Shown: positions 43,731 to 52,733 of the stretch, one piece after another
How positions within the stretch are numbered: position 1 is the stretch's first letter
How the letters are laid out: every line of letters starts with the position of its first letter
Assembly (NCBI RefSeq): GCF_001975785.1
Contig: NZ_MSFI01000020.1
Location: 62,001-126,000, forward strand
DNA: 64,000 bases
Source of the DNA: Domibacillus epiphyticus
Lineage (GTDB): Bacteria; Bacillota; Bacilli; Bacillales; Domibacillaceae
Direction of reading: 5' to 3'
The notes under the pieces: generated by a model
What the model saw: the letters and a program-made list of their open reading frames with translations, nothing else
Database searches by the model: none
What the model was told of the DNA's origin: nothing
Program-made: the position numbers and the translations under genes

Positions 43731-44666
43731 TTATCCTTTTCTTTCTGCTTTTCGTGCCCAGTACGTGGCGAGCAGCGGACCTGAGATGTTGTGCCAGAAG
43801 CTGAAAATAGCACTTGGCACCGCGGCGAGCGGGCTGAAGTGAGCAGCAGCAAGAGCCGCACCGAGTCCAGAGTTTTGCATGCCGACTTCAATCGCCAGCG
43901 CTTTCTTATCTTCATACGGCATTTTGAACAATTTCCCTGCTAAATAGCCAAACAAATACCCGAGACCATTATGTAAAATAACAACGCCGAAAATAAGAAG
44001 ACCTGATTCAACAATTTTGTCTTTGCTGCCGGATACAACAGCCGCCACGATCGCTACAATTGCAATAACAGAAATAAGCGGCATGACTTCTGTGCTCTTT
44101 TTCACCTGTTCTCTAAAGAACATTTGAACAATGAGACCAAGAATAATTGGCAAAAGAACGATTTTGACGACAGACATGAACATCGCTGAAGCAGAAACTT
44201 CAAGCCACTCGCTAGCCAGTAAATAAATAAGTGCTGGTGTTAAAACGGGTGCAAGCAATGTGGAAACCGACGTAATTGCGACAGACAATGCGGTATTTCC
44301 TTTTGCTAAAAACGTCATGACGTTAGAAGCTGTTCCACCGGGACAGCAGCCGACTAATATAACACCGATTGCAATTTCGGGCTCTAAACGCAATCCTTTT
44401 GCGAGAGCAAAAGCAAGAGACGGCATAACAATAAACTGCGCAAGTACACCAATTAACACTTTTTTCGGATGCCGGCCAACCTCTTTGAAATCTTCAACCG
44501 ACAGCGTCATCCCCATTCCGAACATAATAATGCCAAGTAATATTGAAATGTATGGCGCAATCCAAGTAAATTGTGCGGGGAAGAAAAACGCGAAAGCGGC
44601 GAAAACAAGAACCCATATGGCAAATGTTTTGCCGGCAAACCGACTTATGCTAATAAGTAAATTCAA
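43731..44666 (-). CDS. YocS-like bile acid:sodium symporter family transporter
   Basis: The 311-residue protein has nine to ten hydrophobic segments with the BASS motifs [39 protein letters not shown] and a late [19 protein letters not shown]. These match B. subtilis YocS and eukaryotic plastid pyruvate/pantoate carriers. It should import an organic anion with sodium. It is longer in conserved motifs and clearly distinct from the BASS gene at 19224-20162. The ribosome site GGAGGTG precedes the ATG, which is divergent from a GNAT gene. Confidence 0.9.
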   Translation of the reverse strand: MNLLISISRFAGKTFAIWVLVFAAFAFFFPAQFTWIAPYISILLGIIMFGMGMTLSVEDFKEVGRHPKKVLIGVLAQFIVMPSLAFALAKGLRLEPEIAIGVILVGCCPGGTASNVMTFLAKGNTALSVAITSVSTLLAPVLTPALIYLLASEWLEVSASAMFMSVVKIVLLPIILGLIVQMFFREQVKKSTEVMPLISVIAIVAIVAAVVSGSKDKIVESGLLIFGVVILHNGLGYLFGYLAGKLFKMPYEDKKALAIEVGMQNSGLGAALAAAHFSPLAAVPSAIFSFWHNISGPLLATYWARKAERKG

Positions 44667-44800
44667 TTAGTTTCACCTCCATTCCGATATGATAACACAA
44701 ATTTATAGTGAATTTTGAATTTTTGCACACTATACTCTGAAATTTTTGAACGAAACAGGTATAATCGTTGTACGAAGATTTTTGAAAGGGGTTACCTCGT

Positions 44801-45265
44801 ATGATTGAACGGCTAAATCATAAAGAAGAAGTGGTGGCAGCGGAAATTTTGGCGCTGCAAATCCCGGGTTATCAAGTGGAAGCGTCATGGATTGGATTTG
44901 ATGGCATCCCTCATTTACATGATACAGTCCAAACGATTATGGAAAGCGGTGAAACGTTCTTCGGTTTTTTATCAGACGGCGAACTAGCCGGTTTTTTATC
45001 GTATAAAGAAGAAGATGGCGCGGCGTTTATACACCGGCTTGTCGTGCATCCCGGCCAATTTCACGAAGGCATTGCCTCTGAAATGATCGCATATTTTTTG
45101 GAAGAGGAAGCACAGGGGAGGATCGTAAAAGTAACGACAGGTGCCCAAAATCAAGCAGCGCGTAAACTGTACACGAAATTCGGCTTTCATGAAGTGGAAG
45201 AATATTCAACGGAGGCCGGCTTAGAAATAGTTTTAATGGAGAAAGATCAAAAAGCAGAACAATAA
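44801..45265 (+). CDS. GNAT family N-acetyltransferase
   Basis: The 154-residue protein has the GNAT core: FLSDGELAGFLSYKEEDGAAFIHRLVVHPGQFHEGIASEMI, where QFHEGIA replaces the common Q/RxxGxG/A loop, and QNQAARKLYTKFGFHEV at the C-terminus. The substrate is unknown. The ribosome site is GAAAGGGGTT. Confidence 0.85.
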   Translation: MIERLNHKEEVVAAEILALQIPGYQVEASWIGFDGIPHLHDTVQTIMESGETFFGFLSDGELAGFLSYKEEDGAAFIHRLVVHPGQFHEGIASEMIAYFLEEEAQGRIVKVTTGAQNQAARKLYTKFGFHEVEEYSTEAGLEIVLMEKDQKAEQ

Positions 45266-45350
45266 AAAGCATGTTCCTCGTATTTTTCCGGTCAAATCAT
45301 GTAAAATAGGCATGAACAAATTAATGATAAGCAGAAAGGCTGGAAGATAG

Positions 45351-45935
45351 ATGTCATTAACAAACCATGGAACAATTCCGGTGGCCGTTTCAGCGCGCCA
45401 TGTACATTTGTCACAGGAACATCTTGAAACTTTATTCGGAAAAGGCCACCAATTGACGAAGCGGGCCGACTTGTCACAGCCAGGGCAGTTTGCGGCTGAA
45501 GAAACCGTTACGATTGCCGGAAAGAAAAGCGAGATTGCACGCGTGCGCGTACTTGGCCCGTGCCGTCCTGCAACACAAGTAGAAGTTAGCTGGACAGACG
45601 CAATGAAAATCGGTGCAAAACCGCCGCTCCGTGAATCAGGTGATATTAAAGGTTCGGAAGCTGTAACAATTACAGGCCCAGCCGGTTCCGTTGAATTGTC
45701 AGAAGGGCTGATCATTGCAAAAGCTCATGTCCACATGACGACAGAAGACGCGAAAAAATACAATGTTGAAAACGGTCAAATCGTTACGGTTGAAATGGGC
45801 GGCGAACGTCCAGTGTCATTCCGCAATGTCGTCATCCGCGTATCTGATAGCTATGCACTCGAAATGCACATCGACACAGATGAAGCAAATGCAGGGTTTA
45901 TTTCACAAGGTGCAACAGGTGATATTTGGGCATAA
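45351..45935 (+). CDS. pduL: PduL-type phosphate acyltransferase (phosphotransacetylase)
   Basis: The 194-residue enzyme has the two zinc-binding regions of PduL: VAVSARHVHLSQEH and IIAKAHVHMTTEDA, with RVLGPCRPATQVE between. PduL swaps CoA and phosphate on propionyl or acetyl groups. There are no microcompartment shell or diol-dehydratase genes and no N-terminal encapsulation peptide, so it is probably a free housekeeping or fermentative phosphotransacetylase. The gene is monocistronic with a terminator. Confidence 0.93.
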   Translation: MSLTNHGTIPVAVSARHVHLSQEHLETLFGKGHQLTKRADLSQPGQFAAEETVTIAGKKSEIARVRVLGPCRPATQVEVSWTDAMKIGAKPPLRESGDIKGSEAVTITGPAGSVELSEGLIIAKAHVHMTTEDAKKYNVENGQIVTVEMGGERPVSFRNVVIRVSDSYALEMHIDTDEANAGFISQGATGDIWA

Positions 45936-45942
45936 TAACTAG

Positions 45943-45978
45943 AAAGGCTGCCGTGGGCTTACGGCAGCCTTTTCTTTT
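45943..45978 (+). terminator. Terminator after pduL
   Basis: AAAGGCTGCCGT/ACGGCAGCCTTT with a 6-base loop and T-rich tail. Confidence 0.9.
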
Positions 45979-46055
45979 ATGGGAAAAAATTCTGCCTGAA
46001 CGTCAGTATATTCTTATATAAATTTGGTTAATAAAAGATAAATGAGGTGAAGACA

Positions 46056-46859
46056 ATGATTGTTATGAAGCGAATTCTCAGCCGCTTTTTCGGTGAGCGC
46101 TTTTATGATCAGGCTGCCCAGACTGCATATTATATGCTTTTATCCGCGATCCCTTTTATCATATTTATGCTGTCATTCATAAGCTTTTTCCCGATTGATC
46201 AGAAAGCTGTACTTTCATTCATGAAACCGTATGCGCCTGGCGAATCGTTCACAATCATTGAAGAGAATGTAACCACAGTACTGTCTACAGGGAAAGGACA
46301 GTTGCTGTCACTTAGCTTCATCTTGACTTTCTGGCTGTCATCTATGGCAGTGCAGTCGCTCGGACGATCACTTAATGATGCTAGTGGAATCAAACGGAAC
46401 TTGTCTTTCTGGAAAGGGCTGCTCCGTGACTTTGGAGTGACGATTATTTTTATGATTTTGGTACCTTTATCAATTGTCATTCCTCTCGCTGAACGTGTTT
46501 TACATAGGCTTGCCGCACATTCTAATAAGATGGAAGGATGGTCCGGCTGGTTGTCCATCTGGCCTATTGCCAAATGGGGGATCGGCACATTATTTTTAAT
46601 CGTATTTTTCATAGCTTTTTACAAGATCGTCCCGAACGAGCGGCACACATTTCGCTATGTTATGCCCGGAGCCATTTTCGTCGCATTCGGCTGGCAAATT
46701 GCCTCGCTTTTGTTCGGCAACTATGCAGCCACCTTTAGTTATACGAAATTATATGGTCAGCTGTCAGGCATTATCGTGCTCGTTCTCTGGTTTTACTTAA
46801 CGGCTGTTGTCATTTTACTGGGAGGGCTTTTAAACGCAGAACAGCAGTCTAGGAAGTAA
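46056..46859 (+). CDS. YihY/BrkB family inner membrane protein
   Basis: The roughly 267-residue protein has six hydrophobic segments and family motifs DQAAQTAYYMLLSAIPFIIF, SSMAVQSLGRSLNDA, PGAIFVAFGWQIASLLF and YGQLSGIIVLVLWFYLTAVVILLGG. The function of the family, once thought to be RNase BN, is unknown. The ATG at 46056 lies behind GAGGTG. It is convergent with the next gene, their stops three bases apart. Confidence 0.9.
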   Translation: MIVMKRILSRFFGERFYDQAAQTAYYMLLSAIPFIIFMLSFISFFPIDQKAVLSFMKPYAPGESFTIIEENVTTVLSTGKGQLLSLSFILTFWLSSMAVQSLGRSLNDASGIKRNLSFWKGLLRDFGVTIIFMILVPLSIVIPLAERVLHRLAAHSNKMEGWSGWLSIWPIAKWGIGTLFLIVFFIAFYKIVPNERHTFRYVMPGAIFVAFGWQIASLLFGNYAATFSYTKLYGQLSGIIVLVLWFYLTAVVILLGGLLNAEQQSRK

Positions 46860-46862
46860 GCG

Positions 46863-47420
46863 CTAATTACTGAGATGTGCCAGGCATGTTAAATAGGAGT
46901 GCTTTAAGAACAGTTCCCTTGTCGGATGAGGGCTGTTCTCATAATCATCCGCGAGTATATTGAAAAAGTCGTCCGTCGCTTCAAAATAATGCTGAAGAAC
47001 TGCTTGAGTTTTATCAGGAAAAGGCAGCGCGATGCCGATAAAGTGATCCGTTGCAGCATTCAAAAGGGTCCATCTACGGTCATCGGACCAATTTTTATAT
47101 GTGCCGTCAACCTGTTTTTTGCCGGCAAAAATAATTGGCTGTTTCCATGCTTCAAGTGTGTTAATGACAGTTGGGCGTGTTGATTTCACCTGTGTTTCTT
47201 CCATGTAAAGGGACCATATATTCGAGTGTTCGATAAGCGCGTACCAATCATCAATCGCCGTTTCAATTGAGTCGTGCGTCACATATGTGCTGAGAAGCGG
47301 AATCCACTTGTGATACAGGCGATCAAGTTCCGTTTCATCCGAATGCTCTTCGAAATAATCGGAAAACTGATGGCGAATGGAATCCAGCTCCCGAGTGTGG
47401 ATCGAGGTTATATTGTTCAT
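46863..47420 (-). CDS. Soluble protein of unknown function, 185 residues
   Basis: The frame is preceded by AAAAAGGAGTTTTAC, a strong ribosome site, and has good coding character. The product is acidic, rich in Trp, Tyr and His, with no membrane segment and no motif I recognise. Visible elements are HKWIPLLSTYVTHDSIETAIDDWY and a C-terminal HSYLTCLAHLSN. It may bind a ligand through these aromatic-rich helices, but no function can be named. Confidence 0.75.
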   Translation of the reverse strand: MNNITSIHTRELDSIRHQFSDYFEEHSDETELDRLYHKWIPLLSTYVTHDSIETAIDDWYALIEHSNIWSLYMEETQVKSTRPTVINTLEAWKQPIIFAGKKQVDGTYKNWSDDRRWTLLNAATDHFIGIALPFPDKTQAVLQHYFEATDDFFNILADDYENSPHPTRELFLKHSYLTCLAHLSN

Positions 47421-47619
47421 GTAAAACTCCTTTTTGATTGATTATATCAGAGGAAAGATGGACTGGAATGTGTTATTGAACAAAGTAAGACGGAATTTGT
47501 CCATTCATTACAGGTACGAGCTGTTCTAGGAGGAAGCATGTCTTTCAGAAACTGATCCGGGCAGATGAGTTGCACTTCATGTATTTGTGCCCTACTCTAA
47601 GGAAAAGGAGTGGACAAAA

Positions 47620-48315
47620 ATGAAAGTGGAAATTTGGTCGGATTTTGCATGTCCGTTTTGCTATATTGGAAAGCGTCGGTTTGAAAAGGCCGTTCGTTTG
47701 TTTGACGGGAAGGTGGATATCGAGTTTCGTAGTTTTGAACTTGATGCAAATGCGCCGAAAAAAGCGGATCAAGACATTCATGACTTGCTGGCTGAGAAGT
47801 ATGGAATGACGCGAGAACAGGCGAAAGCGATGAACAATAAAATGACGGCTCAAGCGAAAGAAACCGGACTTGATTATCAAATGGATACACTAATCCCGGC
47901 GAATACGCATGATGCGCATCGCCTGTCTCATTTTGCGAAAGAGCAGGGGAAGATGGCGGAGTTCACGGAACGTGTGTTGAAAGCATACTTCACAGAGTCA
48001 AAACATATAGCGGACGTTGAAACATTAGCTCAATTAGCTGAAGAAGCTGGACTTCAGAAAGAAGAGGCGCTGAACGTTCTAAAAAGCGGCCGCTATCGTG
48101 ATCGAGTGCGAGAGGATCAGGCGGAAGCAGCAGCGGTTGGTGTGCAGGGTGTACCGTTTTTCGTGTTTAATGAGAAGTATGCAGTATCGGGGGCTCAGTC
48201 TGAAGAGTCATTCCTGCAGGTGCTCCAGAAAGTGGAAGCGGAGGAGCAGGTGACAGCTGAGAAAACGGAATGGTGTGTTGACGATGATTGTACAGGTCAT
48301 GAAAGCGGCGATTAA
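47620..48315 (+). CDS. DsbA-family oxidoreductase, FrnE-like
   Basis: The 231-residue protein has the thioredoxin-fold active site WSDFACPFCYIGKRRFEKA (CPFC), the helical insert typical of FrnE, and the cis-Pro loop VGVQGVPFFVFN. It has no signal peptide, so it is cytoplasmic. The C-terminal tail carries a second Cys pair, WCVDDDC (CX4C), as described for Deinococcus FrnE, where both motifs are redox active. A role in polyketide chemistry or oxidative-stress protection is possible. The start follows AAAAGGAGTGG. Confidence 0.88.
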   Translation: MKVEIWSDFACPFCYIGKRRFEKAVRLFDGKVDIEFRSFELDANAPKKADQDIHDLLAEKYGMTREQAKAMNNKMTAQAKETGLDYQMDTLIPANTHDAHRLSHFAKEQGKMAEFTERVLKAYFTESKHIADVETLAQLAEEAGLQKEEALNVLKSGRYRDRVREDQAEAAAVGVQGVPFFVFNEKYAVSGAQSEESFLQVLQKVEAEEQVTAEKTEWCVDDDCTGHESGD

Positions 48316-48368
48316 GTATGGTGAAAAACTCATAATCCGGCGACATTCTGTTCTCCGTGTAAAATTAC

Positions 48369-48404
48369 GTCAAAAAACCGCCCAGAATATAGGCGGTTTT
48401 TTGA
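48369..48404 (+). terminator. Terminator after the FrnE-like gene
   Basis: GTCAAAAAACCGCC pairs with GGCGGTTTTTTGAC around a 9-base loop. Confidence 0.9.
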
Positions 48405-48457
48405 CGACCATAAAAGAAAATACATTACAATTACGAATGCGCCCATCGATAAAAAAA

Positions 48458-49135
48458 TTATTTTAATCCATATTCAGTTTTACTGCTGACGGTGCCATTA
48501 GAGAAGATAAGACTGGCATACGAGTGTGGGGCAACCCCATCGTAAATAATACTCAAATAATGATTTTCATGGCTATTAAAGCCACTTTCACTGCCCACGC
48601 TGCCAGTTCCGCCAACAAGTCTTTGTACTTCCTTATATGTCATGCCGACTTGAATTTTTTCAAATTTTGCAGCTGTTATCGTCACGGAAGAAGAACCGTT
48701 ACGTGCGTAGTAAATGGATTTGTTATCAAGGGAGCCGTTTATAAATGTTAATGAGAGACGTGTGCTAGAATCGGCCGTTTCCTGAAATGAGTATGCTTCG
48801 TATGTATAGCCGTTCGAAGGACTATTCGTTTCTGTGTCGAGTATTCCTTCTGTGCCGATAATCGTTTTTGCTTCGTTGTAGCTTATTCCTTTTTTAATCC
48901 GGTTAAAAAGGGCGCCTGTTAGTGTACCTTCTGGAAGATTGGGTGCATTCCCAGCTGTTTCCTTTGTCTTTTGTTCCGCCGCAGTTTCTGGAACGGGCAG
49001 ATCCGGAAGCGGCGTATGCCGCGTTTCGTTGGGAAACGATAGGAACAGCAAAATGACCGTAACACCGATCATGACAGCAGTTAATACGAGAATGCCCGTT
49101 ATTCCGAACACTCCAACTTTCTGCCATTTGAGCAT
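48458..49135 (-). CDS. Membrane-anchored protein with two DUF3862/BLIP-like repeats
   Basis: The 225-residue protein has one N-terminal membrane segment (VFGITGILVLTAVMIGVTVI), a Pro/Glu/Thr-rich linker, then two similar units. Unit 1 (IKKGISYNEAKTIIGTEGIL) and unit 2 (IQVGMTYKEVQRLVGGTGS) are each followed by a beta-rich stretch ending FINGSLDNK or FSNGTVSSK. Such paired units are typical of DUF3862 proteins, whose fold resembles beta-lactamase inhibitory protein. The mature part should face outward. Function unknown. Confidence 0.8.
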   Translation of the reverse strand: MLKWQKVGVFGITGILVLTAVMIGVTVILLFLSFPNETRHTPLPDLPVPETAAEQKTKETAGNAPNLPEGTLTGALFNRIKKGISYNEAKTIIGTEGILDTETNSPSNGYTYEAYSFQETADSSTRLSLTFINGSLDNKSIYYARNGSSSVTITAAKFEKIQVGMTYKEVQRLVGGTGSVGSESGFNSHENHYLSIIYDGVAPHSYASLIFSNGTVSSKTEYGLK

Positions 49136-49470
49136 GTTTTCACGTTCCTTTTTATGTTATTTTTTCATTATAATCGATATTGAATAAATTTTGTGAATTA
49201 AATCAATTTTAAGGAAAAGGGCCTATTAATGGAAAGGGGAACAAATAATATTTTATGCATTTGATTTCCTGTTAAGTGGGTATTTGGGTGAATGTACTGT
49301 GGGAAAGAAAGCTGCAACGATATTAAAAACGGTAGTGAGAACCGCTGTTTAAAGAGTGTAGTCACAGCTCGTTTCCGTCACTACTGGCAATATGCCATAT
49401 TGAAGCTATGTATTTTATAAAAATTATGCTAAAACGCAGAAGCGTCTATATCCTAGTGGGGTCCCCGTTG
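49136..49470. other. 335-base region without a gene
   Basis: I see no coding frame. It contains a short inverted repeat CAATATGCCATATTG (49388-49402) and a GGGGTCCCC palindrome close to the end of the AEC gene. Neither resembles a site I know. Confidence 0.4.
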
Positions 49471-50376
49471 CTACACGCCTAGAAAAAAGAGAACAAGAGG
49501 AAGAGTAATAATACTCAGCAAGGTTGTAAGGAGCGTCGTAAACGAAACAAGGTCCGGTTCCGTGCCGAATTGGATTGCGAACATGGTCGTGTTCGCAGCC
49601 GCCGGCATTGCCGCCAGCAAAATCATGACCTCTTTCAGCAAGTCATTAATCGGCATAAATGACACAATGACGACTGCAAGAAGCGGGGATACGACCATCC
49701 GGATAACGGTGACCGAATTAACAAATCGGTATGCCACACGCTTCGTTGCAATGACAGCAAGCTGCATGCCTAGCACTAGCATGACGGTCGGTATAGAGGC
49801 ATCAGCAACAAGGCTGATTGCATCCATGATTGTTGAAGGAATATGTACATTGATAAGCTGCAAGGCTACTCCAAGAATAGCTCCATGAATAACGGGCATC
49901 CGCACAACGCGGTGAAGGGACTGCTTCAATGTCGTTTCTTCTTCTCCTCCAAACGAAGCAGCAAATAAACCAATTGTGTTCATTAAAAATGCCTGAAAGA
50001 CCATAATAATAACCGCATAATCAAACCCGACGGCACCGAACGCGAATAATACAACCGGTGCTCCGTAGTTTCCGCTATTCATAAACACACCGCCCAGAAT
50101 CATAGCAGCCATTTTTTGCCGAGTCGCTCTCATTAGAAAACCTGTAAGTAGCACGACAATAATTAATAAAAGAGATAAAATAAGGCAAAAAACAATGATA
50201 TAAACATATTCCATCGTTAAAGCATTTACATAAAAGGTACGAAATGCAAGGAAGGGCGACATTAAATAGAGTGCGGCCATTGAAATAGATTTAATGTCAA
50301 ATCCGATGCACTTTTGTCCCACGTAGCCGGTCAGAAAAATTAAAAAAGCCGGCAATACAATCATTAATAAGTCCAA
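49471..50376 (-). CDS. AEC (auxin efflux carrier) family transporter
   Basis: The roughly 302-residue protein has ten hydrophobic segments in two five-segment halves, with GGVFMNSGNYGAPVVLFAFG in the first half and ASIPTVMLVLGMQLA, AAMPAAANTTMFAIQF in the second. AEC members move organic anions such as malate, malonate or lactate. The longer open frame begins at 50457, but the family start DLLMIVLPAFLIF suggests the TTG at 50376 (GGAG 11 bases upstream) or the ATG at 50364. It is divergent from an acetate transporter. Confidence 0.88.
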   Translation of the reverse strand: MDLLMIVLPAFLIFLTGYVGQKCIGFDIKSISMAALYLMSPFLAFRTFYVNALTMEYVYIIVFCLILSLLLIIVVLLTGFLMRATRQKMAAMILGGVFMNSGNYGAPVVLFAFGAVGFDYAVIIMVFQAFLMNTIGLFAASFGGEEETTLKQSLHRVVRMPVIHGAILGVALQLINVHIPSTIMDAISLVADASIPTVMLVLGMQLAVIATKRVAYRFVNSVTVIRMVVSPLLAVVIVSFMPINDLLKEVMILLAAMPAAANTTMFAIQFGTEPDLVSFTTLLTTLLSIITLPLVLFFLGV

Positions 50377-50703
50377 AACAGATTCATCTCCGTCCAGTTG
50401 ATGCTTTTCTTTATCATAACAGAATATTCCTGATCTCAACAATGACCGCAAGAACAAGTTTGTGCACTTTGTTCCTATGGAAAAATGGTGCAGTTTAGGT
50501 TACAATATGAAAGGGTATTATGTGGAGAAAATGTGAAACTATTTGAAGACAACATGTATATTGAACCTTTATTTCAAAAGAACCGACTAGTCGGTAAAAA
50601 TAAGGGATGCATACAAAAGGGGATGTATGCGGTTTCAAATATAGATGTGAATTTCACAACTACTCGCATGATACAAAACGAACAGCAAGGGATGGGAGAC
50701 AAA
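50377..50703. other. Divergent control region between AEC and acetate transporter genes
   Basis: This 327-base stretch has a perfect 13-base palindrome TGTGAATTTCACA (50646-50658), 45 bases before the transporter start, that could be an operator. The open frame running through it has no good ribosome site. Confidence 0.4.
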
Positions 50704-51336
50704 ATGAACGGGACGAGAGAGGTTAAAATTGTAACGGCTGATCCTTCAGCCATCGGATTATTTGGACTGGCGATTGTTACACTGGTAGCATCCTCGCAAA
50801 AACTCGGGTGGACTGAAGGGCTGTCATTTGTTATACCGTGGGCCATTTTTCTTGGCGGTATAGCGCAGATTTATGCATCCATTCTAGATACGAAACTGAA
50901 TAACACGTTCGGTGCAACAGCGTTTGGCGCGTATGGTCTATTCTGGCTTGCCGTCAGTACATCCTGGTTAATGCAAATGGGTGTATTCGGTGAAATTCTA
51001 CGTGACAGCGTCGATACAAAACAGTTAGGAATGGTCTTTTTAGGATATTTGATTTTCACTCTTTTTATGACCATTGGGTCTATGGAAACAAATAAGGTGC
51101 TATTCATTGACTTCGTTTTAATTGATCTTCTATTTATCGGGTTAACATTAAGCTCGTTTGGCATTATGGAGGATGCGATGCATACGCTAGCAGCCTACTC
51201 AGAATTATTAATCGCATTTGTATCTTTGTACGGTGCCGGTGCATCCGTGTTAAACAAGCACTTTGGCCGTGAGTTTTTGCCGGTTGGAAAACCATTTTAC
51301 TTCTTTAAAAGTAAACAATATAGAAACGCCGCATGA
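50704..51336 (+). CDS. Acetate uptake transporter, GPR1/FUN34/YaaH family
   Basis: The 210-residue protein has six hydrophobic segments and the family pattern PSAIGLFGLAIVTLVASSQKLG, FLGGIAQIYASILDTKLNNTFGATAFGAYGLFWL, and a late YGAGASVLNKHFGREFLPVG. Relatives (E. coli SatP, yeast Ady2) carry acetate and succinate. The classic NPAPLGL signature is here DPSAIGL. The start was set at ATGAACGGG behind GGGAGACAA; an ATG four codons upstream is possible. Confidence 0.88.
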   Translation: MNGTREVKIVTADPSAIGLFGLAIVTLVASSQKLGWTEGLSFVIPWAIFLGGIAQIYASILDTKLNNTFGATAFGAYGLFWLAVSTSWLMQMGVFGEILRDSVDTKQLGMVFLGYLIFTLFMTIGSMETNKVLFIDFVLIDLLFIGLTLSSFGIMEDAMHTLAAYSELLIAFVSLYGAGASVLNKHFGREFLPVGKPFYFFKSKQYRNAA

Positions 51337-51338
51337 TA

Positions 51339-51380
51339 GAGGGCAGCCGCAAAAGATGTACAATGCGGCTGCTCTTTTTT
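51339..51380 (+). terminator. Terminator after the acetate transporter gene
   Basis: AGGGCAGCCGC pairs with GCGGCTGCTCT over a 13-base loop, then eight T. Confidence 0.85.
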
Positions 51381-51464
51381 TTACGCTTATTCCAAGGGAT
51401 GTGCATGACGGTGCCGGCGGGATAAGCTATAATGAGGGCAATTGACAAAGATTGGAGTGATTTA

Positions 51465-52226
51465 ATGGATGCCAATCTCGAGGAAAAGTATGACATAATG
51501 GATGTCAGTTTGCTGGCGGGGAAAATCATGCTGGAGAATGGAGCGGAGACATATCGTGTAGAAGATACAATGGTGCGGATCGCGCTATCCTATGGCATTT
51601 TGGAGTCGCATAGCTTTGTAACGCCGACAGGCATTATGTTTTCAATTGAAACGGAGGAGCCGACGAAAACCAAACTGATACGAATTTCGCGCCGGACGAC
51701 AGATTTATATAAAGTTAGTGCAGTTAACGCGATTTCCCGGCGGATCAGTGCAGGCGAGTTGACAACTGTACAGGCCTATCGTGAATTAAAGGCGATTCAA
51801 AAAGCACCCATGTTTTTTTCTTTTTTAATGCAAATCGCAGCGGCAGCGTCGACGAGCGGCTCCTTTGTCATTCTGTTAAAGGGGAGCTGGGATAACGTGA
51901 TTCCGGCTATGCTGGCAGGCGGACTTGCCTATTTTATCGCATTAAAAGTGTCGGACGTTGTGCCGACAATGTTTTTCTCGGAATTTCTTGCAGCACTGGC
52001 AGGTGGAACGCTGTCGTACCTTTGCTATCGAATCGGATTAGGCGGAGATCTTGACCGGATTATTGTCGGATCGCTTATTCCTCTTGTGCCAGGGCTTCTT
52101 ATTACAAACGCGGTGCGTGATTTAATGGCAGGTCATTTTATTTCGGGTCTTGCTAAAGGGGCGGAGGCATTGTTGACGGCACTGGCAATTGGAAGCGGAA
52201 TTGCTGTCGTCATGACGTTTATATAA
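51465..52226 (+). CDS. Threonine/serine exporter, larger subunit (ThrE N-terminal / YjjP-like)
   Basis: The 253-residue protein has a cytoplasmic N-part (ISLLAGKIMLENGAETYRVEDTM-like, with SHSFVTPTGIMFSI) and five hydrophobic segments. This matches the YjjP half of the ThrE family. The YjjB-like half follows 13 bases later. In E. coli the YjjP/YjjB pair has been linked to succinate export; in Corynebacterium the fused ThrE exports threonine. The start was set at the ATG behind GGAGTGATT. Confidence 0.88.
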   Translation: MDANLEEKYDIMDVSLLAGKIMLENGAETYRVEDTMVRIALSYGILESHSFVTPTGIMFSIETEEPTKTKLIRISRRTTDLYKVSAVNAISRRISAGELTTVQAYRELKAIQKAPMFFSFLMQIAAAASTSGSFVILLKGSWDNVIPAMLAGGLAYFIALKVSDVVPTMFFSEFLAALAGGTLSYLCYRIGLGGDLDRIIVGSLIPLVPGLLITNAVRDLMAGHFISGLAKGAEALLTALAIGSGIAVVMTFI

Positions 52227-52239
52227 AGGAGGCAAGGCG

Positions 52240-52683
52240 GTGACGATTTTATATAATATGCTGTTCAGCTTTGTTGCAGCGGCCAGCTTCGGCATCATGT
52301 TTAATGTTCCAAAAAATTTGCTCGTGAAATGCGGAACCGTCGGAATGGCAGGGTGGATGGTGTACTTTTTCTTATCTGAAAATGCCGTGGATTCATTGCC
52401 TTCTACAGTAGCTGCAGCCTTTACAGTGGCAGTAATTGGTCATCTATATGCCCGAATGTATAAAACGCCGGTCATCATCTTCACCGTTGCCGGAATCATT
52501 CCGCTTGTTCCCGGAGGCACTGCTTACCGGGCAATGCGTGCATTTGTGCAAAATGACTACGGCAGCGCCGTCAGTCTGGCCGCCAAAGCATTTATGATCT
52601 CCGGTTCTATTGCACTTGGTCTTGTTTTATCCGATGTATTTTATCAGGTGATTTTACGAAAAAAAGTGCCGGCCGGAAAGTGA
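52240..52683 (+). CDS. Threonine/serine exporter, smaller subunit (YjjB-like)
   Basis: The 147-residue membrane protein starts at GTG behind AAAGGAGGCAAGG. It has about five hydrophobic segments with the family patterns FGIMFNVPKNLL and AGIIPLVPGGTAYRAM. It forms the second half of the two-part ThrE-type exporter with the preceding gene. Confidence 0.88.
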   Translation: MTILYNMLFSFVAAASFGIMFNVPKNLLVKCGTVGMAGWMVYFFLSENAVDSLPSTVAAAFTVAVIGHLYARMYKTPVIIFTVAGIIPLVPGGTAYRAMRAFVQNDYGSAVSLAAKAFMISGSIALGLVLSDVFYQVILRKKVPAGK

Positions 52684-52733
52684 AATGAAGCTGTGCGAGG
52701 GCTTTACTGTTTACAAAAGAAAGAAGGGACACT

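Noticed and set aside
45351-45935. Bacterial microcompartment locus suggested by PduL
   Set aside because: No shell protein genes or encapsulation peptide are present in the window.
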